Below are positions 53,898 to 64,000 of a stretch of 64,000 bases of DNA, in pieces. The stretch spans positions 248,001 through 312,000 of the forward strand of contig NW_024881615.1 in the NCBI RefSeq assembly GCF_019059575.1, given 5' to 3'. The notes beneath the pieces were generated by a model. The model was not told the origin of the DNA. It did no database searches and worked only from the letters and a program-made list of their open reading frames with translations. Position 1 is the stretch's first letter, and every line of letters starts with the position of its first letter. Made by a program: the position numbers and the translations under genes. Origin of the DNA: Amphibalanus amphitrite (taxonomy: Eukaryota; Arthropoda; Thecostraca; Balanomorpha; Balanidae).

Positions 53898-54564
53898 TAA
53901 CGGAAATTTCTGAGTATGAGCGGCCGGCCGGCTGGCCGTGGTCACGATTCTACGACGCTTATATCTCAGCAACCACTTGACCGATTTACATGCGGTAATT
54001 TTTGTAGGGTAGCTTCATTTCTTCTACCAAGTATTGGACTATTCCCGATGCATATGTTTTAGGGCCTTGGATGCATGTGGGTGACCCCTTATGCACGTGC
54101 CACGTGCAAAACGAAGAGGTGTCACTTTTGTAATAGTTGCAATATATCGGTAACTACTGGGCCGATTGCGTTGAAAGTTGGCATGTAGGTAGGCACCCAC
54201 TAGGCAATGCATATCCATGTGCCAGAGTTGGGTGCTGCTGCACGTGCGCACGTGCAGGGGTCGATTCCAGATCTCGAGAACGGCTCGGCCGATTGCGCTC
54301 AAATTTGGTACACGGTTACGGAGCAGTTAGTAGGGTGCCGTGCACAAGTCAGTTGGGGCCCATTTTGCACGTGCGCACGTGCAGGGTGCCGCTTCCAGAT
54401 CTCGAGAACGGCTGAGCCGATTGTGCTCAAATTTGGCACATCGCTAGAGACCGGTTAGTAGGGTGCCGTGCACAAGTCAGCTGGAGGTACCCCTCGCAAT
54501 TTCGCACGTGCAAGGCCCACCCTCTCGCTTGCTCCGTTATTCGCCCCAAAAGGCGTTATACTCA
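53898..54564. repeat. Repeat module M, copy 2
   Basis: Closely matches 37859-38508 from AACGGAAATTTCTGAGTATG to the hairpin CGCCCCAAAAGGCG. It includes the two satellite units with palindromes at 54240 and 54367 and a partial third near 54504. It directly abuts the Helentron-like 5' end at 53896. Confidence 0.8.
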
Positions 54565-56158
54565 GGGTATATTGAATTAGGGGGTAGGACCAAGTTTAGT
54601 AGGCATGATCTCAGCAATTATCTTGTTTTATATGGCGGTTTTCATTATCACAATATTATTTTTAATATCATGAAGTTTGTATATCTCGGTTTTACGAAAA
54701 ATAGTAGGGCAACAAAGATAAATTTCGCGAAAAAATAATTTTAGTTGGAAACATCCATTCTGGTATGCAAAATTCAGTATGAAGCCCAGTATGGTGACCG
54801 TCTAGTGTGCTTCCAAGGATAAATACCTGATATCAACAGGAGTTGTTTACTATTTTGCCTTACGTTGCTAGGTTGTTGCTAGGGAGCTAAGGATCTCTTG
54901 CGCGATCATTTGCACTTATTTTTCCCCAATATATCGACATGTTTCTGTTTCTGAGACCTAACTCATGCTAGAAAAAAAAACAGTTTTCTTAATATGTGTA
55001 TTTAAGTGCCGTAGTATTAACACAGCTCTGCAATTCTGCTTAAATATCTGCAAAATCCTGACTTCCCGGAAAATTGTTGGTGGTGATGAGGATCGAGCCC
55101 GTCGATGAAAAGTAAGTCAATATTCAAAGGCTTCAAAACTTTATTTCTTGTTGTTCTGTGAAATAGCAATGCAAAGACCGATGATAGTGCCAGTGTTGAG
55201 TTTTCCAATGAAGCATTGCAATTAGTAGTAAGGTTATTATCACCTAAGATATCTTCCATCAAATATTAGAATTCTGCCATTGTCTTGCTGTAGAACAGGG
55301 TTACTTTCAGTCTCTTGGGAACACGATTTGCCGGTCTCAGATCGAAAAACACTTCAAAAAGCAGTAATAGACAATGAAATTTCCCACCTGATAGTATCTC
55401 GGGTTTTTATATGTCCTGTCTGGAATTTTCATAAATCAGTCTTAAAAATGGACAATTTCGTCAGATTCCGAATTTTTGCCATTGGGTCTAATGTAAAGCA
55501 TGGCTACTTTCAGTCTCTTGGGAACACGATTTCCGTACCTCAGATTGATAAACAGTTCAAAAGTCGCAGATAGTATACGATTTAATCTACAAGATAGCAT
55601 CTAGCTTTTTTCTGTATCTGGTCATGGATCTTCATAAAACCCTCTCAAATATAGTCAATTTAGCATTAAAGTCTATGGATTTAGAAGAATTTTCATATCC
55701 GACTAGATTTGGGCTACCATGTCTGTTGACCGGGGGCCGGTTATACTGGTATTACGTCGAAAAGTATATTAACAATTCACGCAACTGTAAATTGACTACT
55801 GCAAAAAGGGCTAACTTAGCCATTTTCGAACACATATCGCTTTGAAACTTTTGACAGTGGGTCGTCGGTATAGGTATGTTCACTTACATGTCTTCCGTTT
55901 CTTCTTTTTTTTTTAACTTGAGCACAGTAAGACCATCAATCACAGCAGTAACTGCTTCGAAAGATGGATAGTAGGCGAAATAGGTATCCTGAATTTCTCG
56001 TGCTGCATGAGAACTGAGAAGTAGTGTTTATGAGAAAATGGGTTTTTGCTCCAGATTATTGTGGGTGCAGAGTATCTACATTGTCTGCACCCACTGGAGA
56101 ATTATTGTGGGTGCAACTGCACCTACTGCACCCATGGTTCCTACTTCCTACGCGTATG
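54565..56158. other. AT-rich intergenic DNA with a local direct repeat
   Basis: A block starting TACTTTCAGTCTCTTGGGAA occurs at about 55302 and 55505, with related flanking sequence over about 150 bp. GGGTGCA / TGCACCC inverted words cluster at about 56067-56133. No gene recognised. Confidence 0.6.
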
Positions 56159-56166
56159 TGGAACAG

Positions 56167-56311
56167 CATAGGCGGCGGAACGGGGAGGGCACCAGGGCAC
56201 CGTGCCCTTTGATTTTGGCCTTTTAACATTAGCCCTATGGGCGTTGCATGGAAAGAATGGGACCAAAAGTCGGCAGTGCCCCCCTTAATTGAAGGTGTTC
56301 CGCCGCTACTG
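56167..56311. mobile_element. Small hAT MITE, copy 1
   Basis: Ends CATAGGCGGCGGAAC and GTTCCGCCGCTACTG with a perfect 8-bp duplication TGGAACAG at 56159-56166 and 56312-56319. Length 145 bp. The interior is nearly identical to copy 2. Confidence 0.92.
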
Positions 56312-56501
56312 TGGAACAGACTCTATAGAATGATGCAAGAGAAGTTACCGTCGTATGTAGTTTTTACTAGGTAGGTACCTATTTTGCCGATTCTACCTAG
56401 CTAGGTAATTTGGTGCAAGAGGCCTCAGCTTTATCATTCGTTTGACTGTGTCTCTCATATTTTGTTTGCACGGAGTCGCATATACCATTACCATCTCCCT
56501 A

Positions 56502-56656
56502 CGTAGGCGGCGGAACGGGGAGGGCACCGGGGCACCGTGCCCCCCTTTGATTTTGCTATTTTAACATTAGCCCTATGGGCGTTGCATGGAAAGAATGGGA
56601 CCAAAAGTCGGCAGTGTCCCCCCCCCCCCTTAATTGAAGATGTTCCGCCGCTACTG
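56502..56656. mobile_element. Small hAT MITE, copy 2
   Basis: Ends CGTAGGCGGCGGAAC and GTTCCGCCGCTACTG with a perfect 8-bp duplication TCTCCCTA at 56494-56501 and 56657-56664. Length 155 bp, in the same orientation as copy 1 and about 190 bp away. Confidence 0.92.
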
Positions 56657-56664
56657 TCTCCCTA

Positions 56665-59600
56665 TGCGCAGATAGTTTGTCCGATCAGGAATCAAGACAA
56701 CATCTCCCCCATTCTTACTGAGCCTCATCTCCCCAGCAGTCAGCACAGGGTCGCCATATATGTCTCCCCAGCACAGAGTGACCCCGGGCTGTCACGTCGC
56801 GCAGCTCCTCTCCGCACCAACGTCGCCAGCGCCACCCTCGCGTGGCCAGCGGCCGTAGGTCACCGGCTAATGGCTATTGACCATGTTCGGGTGGTGTAAC
56901 CAGGCGTAACGCAGGCCTGTCCCGCCGCCGGGGTCGGCTCACCGCGCGGCTCGTCTCGCGCCCGCCGCCAACTGTTATGATCCCTCGAGGCGGGGAGATG
57001 GCACGGCGCCGCCGCCGCCGCGCGGTCCTTCCCCAGCCGGCCTCCTGGGTTGCGTCACCGGCGCCGGGCGCTCCCAGGGGCCGCCTGACCCGCGGGCGGC
57101 GCTCCTCTCCCTCGGCGCTGTCAGTTCGTAGAAGATCGGCCCGGGAGCTTCGGCAGCTTCCTCCCCTCACTGGCTTTATACGGGGATGTCTGACAGCCCG
57201 AACCCAGCTGGTTCGCTGTCGGGATGGCGGGAAGGCGTGCACTGTGCAGTGCAGTCCCATGTCTCTATCTATTTCGGGCAGAACAGTGGCACACAGGGAC
57301 GTAGCTTTTGCTTTTGAGATGGGGGTGCACTTGGTGATGAAGGTGACCTTCAATGAAGATAGGGGTGCTTCCAAGGTGCTATAGATGGTGTATATCTCTC
57401 AGTTTCGGTAAAATGCTTTGTTGGTATATGGCACGGGACGTCTCCTACTCTCCCCAAAGCATTGCATGAAAAATGCAGCAGTGTTGCCTGGTTCACTCAG
57501 CCCAGCACAGCGCATGGCGCCCACGGAAAGGGAATATAACAAAAGCCGTAACGATCGGCTTCACCTGTTGACTTATTTTTCTGCTGCCCCGCTGCCTTCC
57601 AACCGGGAGCTGTCCTCTGAGATAGGTGATTGGTGTTTGAAGGCTGCGTGCATTTCCATATTCATACGACTTACTCTTACACATTAGCAAGGCATTATAC
57701 CTACACGTGCTCCCTCATCCAGATTTTTCTTTTCTTCTAGAATGAAATATGACAAACGCCGTTCATTAATATTTCTACCTAGTGGGCGTATGAATAGCAT
57801 AGCAAATAATGGTCAAAATCGCTTACGAGATGTCTGACGACTTACTCGTGATTCCCGTCAAGATTACCTTTGTCTCCATTCCTCTCCGGCTCAGGACTGC
57901 CTTTGTGTGTTTTTTACGATTTTGAATAAATGCATGCCTAATTAGCTGGGTGCTACGCTTGGCTTGCTTCACCGTGCCGTGTTATTTTTTTTTTTTGCAC
58001 CTAATGAGATGCCTTTCAATATAGCAGTTTCTCAATCAGCCCGAATTGTGTTGCCTGATCGGCACAGAATGAGAATAGGTAACGCATCATTTAAGTTGAA
58101 ACCAAAATTCATCAGATATCTTCTTTTTGATTGGTAAGGCCGGCCATGTACCAAATTAATACCTTAATGAATAATGAGTAGGTAATTTGGGGCTTGCTGC
58201 TGCTCCAAAAAGAGCCATGCATGGGCGGTTGCCTTATACTTATTCTTTTAATAGAAGCTGTGTTTGTATTCATTGAAAGAATTAAAGCAAGGTCAGGTAA
58301 ATACCTATATACCTATGCCTTAGTACCTAACTGTTCAATAAGATGATTAGGATATACAGCTCTCGCTTGAAGACGTCTTCAGTTGAAGGATTGAAGGTGT
58401 GAGCGGAACGTCACTGACCGCTTTTACCAGTACCTATTTTTCATGGAAGGACTTTACCTTTGTGTATTTCACGAAACAAAGTTTTATTAGGTACTGTCCC
58501 TTAAAACTAAATGGAAAAGCACACACCGTTGGGAAGATCGGTTCGATGCCTGGAGCCCTGTTCGAGCCGTTGTGGTTCAGGAAAGAAATAATAAGATGAT
58601 TGGACATCATAAAAAGTCTCAAACTGCCTGTAGGTTACATTCCCGGTGGTTTGATAATTGGCTGGTATCAGACGTGTTACGTTACCGTCACGCCGCGTTA
58701 TTCCTGAGCGATGAGGGGGAGACCAATCGATTAGCGTCAGTTGATCGATGAACCCTCGATTACGTCACGATTAGCCGTTATGTGTGGCGTCACGCCGCTA
58801 ACTCTGTCTAGCTGCCGACCGTTCGATTTAGGCACCGCAGGCCGACCATGTGCTGTCCTGCCGGCACATAGAGGCTGGTCCGGTCTTCGGCTGCTGGCTG
58901 AGTGCGATTCAGAGTTCAGTGTGGATTCTATATCTGCTTACAGTCGTCGCGCAGCACATGGAACATTGCGTGCAGCTGTAGCACGCTCCATTTCGACCAT
59001 ATGCAAACATGTAGGAGCATTATGAACACGTGGTTCGTCAACTTCTGGTGCAATTTCAGTTTTCTAATGCAGCCTGTTATTGCCCAAGACACCACACCGC
59101 TGGGTCAGTCCACTAAATACCGCTGCCTATTTTCAGCTCATTACACTAGTGAGCCCTCCACCGGCACTCTGTGGTAACGGACGAGGATACATCATGCGCT
59201 TACCGCGAGCTCGCCAGTAAACCGCTGCCACTTGCGGCTGAATTAGGGGTCTGTGTATCACGCAGCTCGTATCCGCCGATCTAATTAGCGACTGCACTGC
59301 TGGCCCGGTGCTGGTCTTGGCTAATGACCTGCCGCAGCGTCTCCGGCCGTGACCTGACGTGGGTAACTATAGTGGCGAGGTCGCCTGCGAGGTCAGCTCC
59401 AGTCTAGCCGGCTCGCTGGGGCAGTCCCTGGGCTGGGACCAACATGCCGGTCAGCTAATCCTCCTCCTTAGGACGTTAGACGAATCGGCCCCGACCGTGG
59501 ATCTGCACGGAACGTCAGGGGGGACCAGCGAGTCGCCAATAGGAATGATTGGCTTTAGGCATATGTAATTGCATATGTTTGGTGGAGACTTTGACTAAAT

Positions 59601-61050
59601 ATAGCAGGAGTAGGTATTGGCCAACGCTTGGACAAAGTGCTGGTTGGCCATCTGTGCTTGAAGCAGACGTGTGCTGAATGAGAATGGTAACAAAGGTAGG
59701 CAGTTTGAGCCTGACATCCAGTCCGTTTACGAAATCGTAGGGAAACGCGTATATCTCGCATGCCTATGTCGAAACATGTTTACGGCTGGAGCGACGGAGC
59801 CGATATCCGTTTGTCGTAGTGTCACAAAGTAATTTAAAACTTTTACGAAGTAGGCCAGGAATAAGCCACGGGACGCTACTCCAAATTTACCGCTGCAGCC
59901 TGATCGGAGTGTATTTGTCACGCCCAAGCTCACGGCGCTCCCTTGACGTGGAGCGGATTCTCTCAAGCATGTCTCAATCTATCCCTCCTGCCGGTTTCTT
60001 ACCCATGCAATGTGTTCTGTTCCCCAGACGATCTCTTTGGTCTACTGAGCGGCATCCCTCACTAGCCTCCAGTGCCGGGGGCGGTGAAGGTGAGTTCAAC
60101 GACCCGCCCTGCTGCTCGGTCCGCCCCCATCACGGGCCGGTCACCCCACTGGCTCCCCCCTGCTCCAGACACACCCACATCCATCACACCGCTCCCAACG
60201 GCACGCCCTCGTGTGTGCGATAGTGTCTGCAGAAGTAGCGGCTTCCACCGGAGCTAGGTAAACAGACGCGGCGGTGTCCTAAGTGTCCGACCCACCGTGA
60301 TTAACAGACAAGGCGGTGGCCTGCCTGTTCGACCTGCTGTGATTTCCGGGCTCGTAGGTCATCTCCTCTCCCAGGGTCGCCTGGTATAGTGCGCGTCAGG
60401 GCCGCCTTGAAATGCCCGCCTCTTGCTGCATATTATGTTAAGTGCATTATTTTCCCCCGATATTCATGGCCGAATAGTTTATTGGATGATGCGTAGGCAT
60501 TTCTATGAATAAAATTTCAGGACGGATCAGACCTTGCTGCTTGGCATTGAGCGTTTCGCAATAGCATTATCACGCTCGTATTCCTATATTATTGGTTACA
60601 TTTGCTCAACAAAATACTAAGAGCTTAAATTTTTCAGCCACATGGAGATTTCCATCCATAAGTGACCGATGCTATGCTTGCGCTAGTTGGTAGGGTTTAA
60701 ATATATTAAACATACCTACTTGCCGACTTACCCTATATTCTCAAGACGTTTTGCATCTCACGTTCGCGTGACTTCAATGGTTTTTACTAAATAAACAAAC
60801 AGGTTATGTTCGAGATGCCTCCATCGCATGCATTTAATTGAAACAGGTTCTAGTCAGGTCATGAACAGCACATCATGTGCTGTTCCATGAGCGTTGAACA
60901 TCATGGGGCGACCTACAGCAACCTGCCTGCATAGCAATAGTTACTTTGACTGCAATCAAGAAACAAAAGGACTTCCTGCTCGCTCGCTCGGTGGTTCACG
61001 AAGGCTCATCTGTCCGACCACTATGTGACAGTCGTCCGCAGCGATGCCAT
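56665..61050. other. Intergenic DNA, no gene recognised
   Basis: A CpG-rich block lies at about 56925-57180 with long frames on both strands (for example 56977-57384) but no domain. A T-tract lies at about 57987. A perfect 10-bp-arm hairpin (GAACAGCACA-TCA-TGTGCTGTTC) is at 60863-60885. No splice-consistent host gene could be assembled. Confidence 0.55.
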
Positions 61051-61052
61051 TC

Positions 61053-61130
61053 CTTGGGATTTGTCCCAAGATCTTGGGATTTGAACATTAACATTGGGAT
61101 CTTGTGATTTACACTGCATATCTTGGGATC
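61053..61130. repeat. hAT-like subterminal fragment
   Basis: CTTGGGATTTGTCCCAAGAT at about 61056, followed by further TTGGGAT words, matches the left subterminal region of the hAT element at 21284-21340. It has no recognisable ends of its own. Confidence 0.65.
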
Positions 61131-62389
61131 TGGCAGAAGCTGATTTCACTTTGTCTTCTCATGCTGTCGAATGCTTTTCCTTGGTCGATAATAGATTTAG
61201 GATGGATTTGCCTCACGGACGGTTAATCAAACAAGTAACGGACGAAGCTTGCGATGTTTCTAGCAGGCATTATCTTACCGAGATCGCAGGATTATTTTTG
61301 TACCATTACTTGTTATAGGTATAGTAGCAGCTTTCAGTCGCTGTTCGCAAATGGCGCTCATTTGTTTAATTTCCAACTACTGATCAACGGGGATGGGTGG
61401 TTTAGCGGCATGATGTTGGGTGGCTATGAAAAGCTTTTACACACATTATGCCTAAAAAATATTTCAGAAAGCGGCTCCCGCACAAAGCGTTTCATTTTAC
61501 GGTTTTGCTCTATGGAGGCTTATCCGTTGACCGCGATCCAAAATAAGGGCAATTTGTCTTTGACCTCGGAAAAGTGTCTGGTCACCTGACCTCTGGGCTC
61601 TGCTGGACCAAAAATAATCAAAGCGTAACCTTGCGACCTTCACAACATTGCTGACGTCTTGTAACTATATAGTCCAGGGGACGAGTTACGTCCTCGTTTA
61701 GACCCCCTCGCCATCGTCGGCTTGAAAATTCATGGGCCCCAGCGGGCACTGGCTTATGCGCAGATTCACAGCATAGGCTTTTCGATTTCGGGATTCACAT
61801 AAGCTTTTAAGAGCTTGTTTTGGAGCCCATATTTCAAAACTCAGTGGTGGAAAACACTTAAAATCAGCCTGACCTCACCTAACCCTAGCTTCTCCAAATG
61901 TGTCAAGATAAAAATTTCGAAATAAATCCAAAATGCCACAGACTTCGTTTCCAAGAAGTTCTAACAGATTCGGACTTTGTGTTTTGGGTCCTTGACCCAC
62001 CATTGACGGTCGACGAATGACCTGACTATAATATCAGATACCACCGGCTTCATGTTGTCTAGGCCAGTATCTTCATTTTTCGTGAATCTCTTATACTCGG
62101 TCAGGAACCGATCAGCTGTAGGAGTCCGATCGACCCTCTCCCCCTCCCCTCCCCCCGGCCGCTAGGTACAGGTCTCGCGAGATTAAGCGGTAGGTTTCGC
62201 CATGGGCGTAACCACCGCGCTGGAACGCTGGAAATTCCAGCCCATTTTTGGGATGCTGAAATGCCGCCCCCGGTAGAGGAAAACTGCAATTGCGGGACTC
62301 GCTTACTTCAAAACCAAGAAAAAAGAAACGGCACTGCTCGGTCCACTATACGCCTGACCTCAACGTGCCGCTCCTCACTAAAATAACTA
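61131..62389. other. Intergenic DNA, possibly a decayed GC-hairpin element
   Basis: Scattered TGACC(T/C) words at about 61558-61640 and 61868-62030 resemble the interior of elements E1-E4, but no TTAA ends were found. No gene recognised. Confidence 0.45.
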
Positions 62390-63060
62390 GGTGCCCTCTA
62401 CATCCCGCCCCTCCCAGATGTCCTTCCGCCCCTCCGCACCGACTTCCCCTCAAGTTCCTCGGAGCTCTCATGTGCCGCCCCTCACAGAACCCCGCCGCAC
62501 TCAATGTGCCGCCCCTCCGCATATAGCTCTATCGCCGTCTGTGCCGCCCTCCCCAGAGTACCTCGGCGCTCTCTATGTGCTGCCCTCGCCACAACTTCCC
62601 GCCGCCCTCAATAAGCCGCCCTATGCTCTATCGCCATATGTGCGCCCACCCCCCCGAAGTGCCTTGGCGCCCTCTATGTGGCGCCCCTCATTACAAACCC
62701 CGCCGCCCCCAATGTGCCGCCCCTCCCCACAACGCTTTACCACCGTCTGTGCCGCCCTCCATAAACGCCTTGCCGCCCTCCCCAGAGTATCTTGGCGCCC
62801 ACTATGTGCCGCCCCTCGCCACAACACCCCGCCGCCCTCAACAAGCCGCCACTCCCCACAATGCTCTATTGCAGTAGGCGCCACCCTCCCAAGGCACCTT
62901 GCCGCCGCTACGTGCCGCCCCTCCCCAGACGCCTTTCTGCCCTTACGCGCCTCCCCTTCCCAGAATGCGTCAAAAGGTTTAATGATTCGCCCCTCCCTAT
63001 AACGCTCCATCGACGTCTGTGCTGCTCTCGTCAGGCGCTGTGCCACCTCTCCCCGCAATG
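62390..63060. repeat. Degenerate minisatellite, ~36-bp CCGCCC-rich units
   Basis: Units of the form TGTGCCGCCC(C/T)TCC, then CACAAC or CAGAGTACC, then CCGCCCTCAAT repeat with many changes. Frames stay open on both strands (203 codons on +, 145 on -) because of the composition. Peptides such as MCRPSPQ are repeat by-products. Confidence 0.85.
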
Positions 63061-63130
63061 CTAGCCCTCGCTGGCCCGGGGGGGGGGCGTTTTTCGCCCC
63101 TAACCCTGCAGCGAATATTTGCGATAGCTC
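63061..63130. mobile_element. Single end of a GC-hairpin element
   Basis: CCCTCGCTGGCCCGGGG followed by a G-tract, CGTTTTTCGCCCC and GCGAATATTTGCGATAGC resembles the left ends of E1-E4, with the conserved GTTTTTCGC. No matching right end was found, so it looks truncated. Confidence 0.5.
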
Positions 63131-63540
63131 AGTCAGGGGTGCTTAAATTGCTACTGTTTACATATAATAACTACGCATTGACTTGGCGAATTGTGCTGAA
63201 ACGTCTCCGATAGGTGAACATCGTGCGGGACGGGGGATTCATAATTCCATGCCTAGGTATCACAGTTTGGTTGCTACTCTTAACGTGCGCAAATGAAGGA
63301 CGTGCGCACGTTTTGGCGGGCTCTGTATGCTGTCCAACACAAAGTGTTACATTTTGGGCTTGATAAGTCTAAGGGATTCGCCTATGCGAATTCAGCCCAT
63401 GAGAGCGTCAGGTGAGACGCTCTGATCGCAAACAACCATCGAAGTGGCCCTGTGTGATTGCTTGATGTAAACATTCCGAGCCAACGAGTAGTGCCCCGAG
63501 CGCGCAGCAAGACTCAAGAATAAAGCTGAGCACTTGAAAG
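63131..63540. other. Intergenic DNA, nothing recognised
   Basis: No gene or element ends were seen between the truncated GC-hairpin end and the terminal minisatellite. Confidence 0.55.
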
Positions 63541-64000
63541 AGTCCTCGGTCTACTGTGGGGCCCTTGAATGGGTGAGGTCTTTGGCTGGATCCCGTCCTG
63601 CAGGCTCACGCCTGGAATGGGTCCTCTTTAGGCAGGCTCGAAAGCTTAGGGGCCATCAGAGGCCGGTGTGGGGCTCTGAGAGTTAAGCGTGGCTGCTTAA
63701 AAGTTGCGTACTGCTTTCAGAAGGCCTGTGCGTTGAGCACCCAAAGACCAGCGTGGTGCCTTAAAATGCCAGTGTTACGCCCTCAGAGATGCACTGGTCA
63801 AGCCCTTTGAGGTTCTCAGAGGCGTCGGCGTGGTGCTCTCACAGGCGGGTGTGTGATACGTTGAGGTTTTGGCGTGATACCCTCAGAGGCCGGCGTCGCG
63901 TGGTGCTCTTAGAAGCTGGTGGGGGCTTCCAGAGTCTTCAGTGTAGGACCCTCAGAGTCACCGGTGAGGACTCTCAGCATCACCGGTGAGTGGCCGGGCC
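63541..64000. repeat. Degenerate minisatellite running off the window end
   Basis: Imperfect units around CCTCAGAG(G/T)CCGGCGTGGTG or CTCTCAGAG repeat roughly every 30-40 bp, most regularly from about 63780, ending in two CACCGGTGAG units at 63959-63990. The array continues beyond the window. Confidence 0.75.

Noticed and set aside
56977-57384. 135-codon + strand and 166-codon - strand frames
   Set aside because: CpG-rich block with low-complexity Arg-rich peptides in both directions and no splice-supported neighbours.

Overview
This is eukaryotic nuclear DNA. It has spliced genes with GT-AG introns, microsatellites, minisatellites and many nested transposable elements. The only clear host gene is the 3' part of an ADAR-type RNA-editing deaminase of the ADAR2/Drosophila-Adar kind. 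With the GC-rich unique DNA, long introns and element types, this suggests an invertebrate, most likely an arthropod (perhaps a crustacean). No sequence search was possible, so the organism is only a guess.

Positions 1-20,140 hold the ADAR gene on the + strand. Eight coding exons (494-677, 5237-5411, 6086-6348, 9200-9311, 10120-10279, 13735-14029, 18222-18418, 19142-19291) join with matching splice phases. They encode the last 511 residues: one complete double-stranded-RNA-binding domain and the whole deaminase domain, with the zinc ligands and catalytic Glu intact. The promoter, N-terminus and any first dsRBD lie to the left of the window. Intron 5 carries a 482-bp hairpin-forming MITE that starts 19 nt after a splice donor. 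A candidate poly(A) signal is at 20114.

Positions 20,140-38,750 are repeat-rich. They contain a non-autonomous hAT element (21271-22308, 8-bp target duplication) and an inverted second copy (33724-34757). A 5'-truncated LINE on the - strand (25386-29714, 15-bp target duplication) is interrupted by a TA-flanked MITE. There are also an (AT)n tract, Helentron-like elements arranged head to tail, roughly 127-bp satellite units built on a CACGTGCGCACGTG palindrome, and a TTAA-flanked MITE with a second TTAA-flanked element nested inside it. Much of 30353-38739 is enclosed by one pair of 21-bp terminal inverted repeats.

Positions 38,750-42,440 show nothing I recognise. Positions 42,440-47,000 hold the remains of a two-gene PIF/Harbinger transposon. 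The transposase (+ strand) has lost its second catalytic Asp and has a probable frameshift. The convergent accessory Myb/SANT-like gene (- strand) still splices into an open 288-codon frame across three exons. Its second intron has taken in a fold-back MITE and a TTAA-flanked element.

Positions 47,000-56,700 are mostly stacked MITEs: two TA-type elements back to back, an inverted pair of TTAA-type elements rich in AGGTCA half-sites, another satellite/Helentron-like module, and two small hAT MITEs with perfect 8-bp target duplications. Positions 56,700-64,000 look mainly like unique non-coding DNA and end in two minisatellites. No tRNA, rRNA, CRISPR array or prokaryotic feature was seen.
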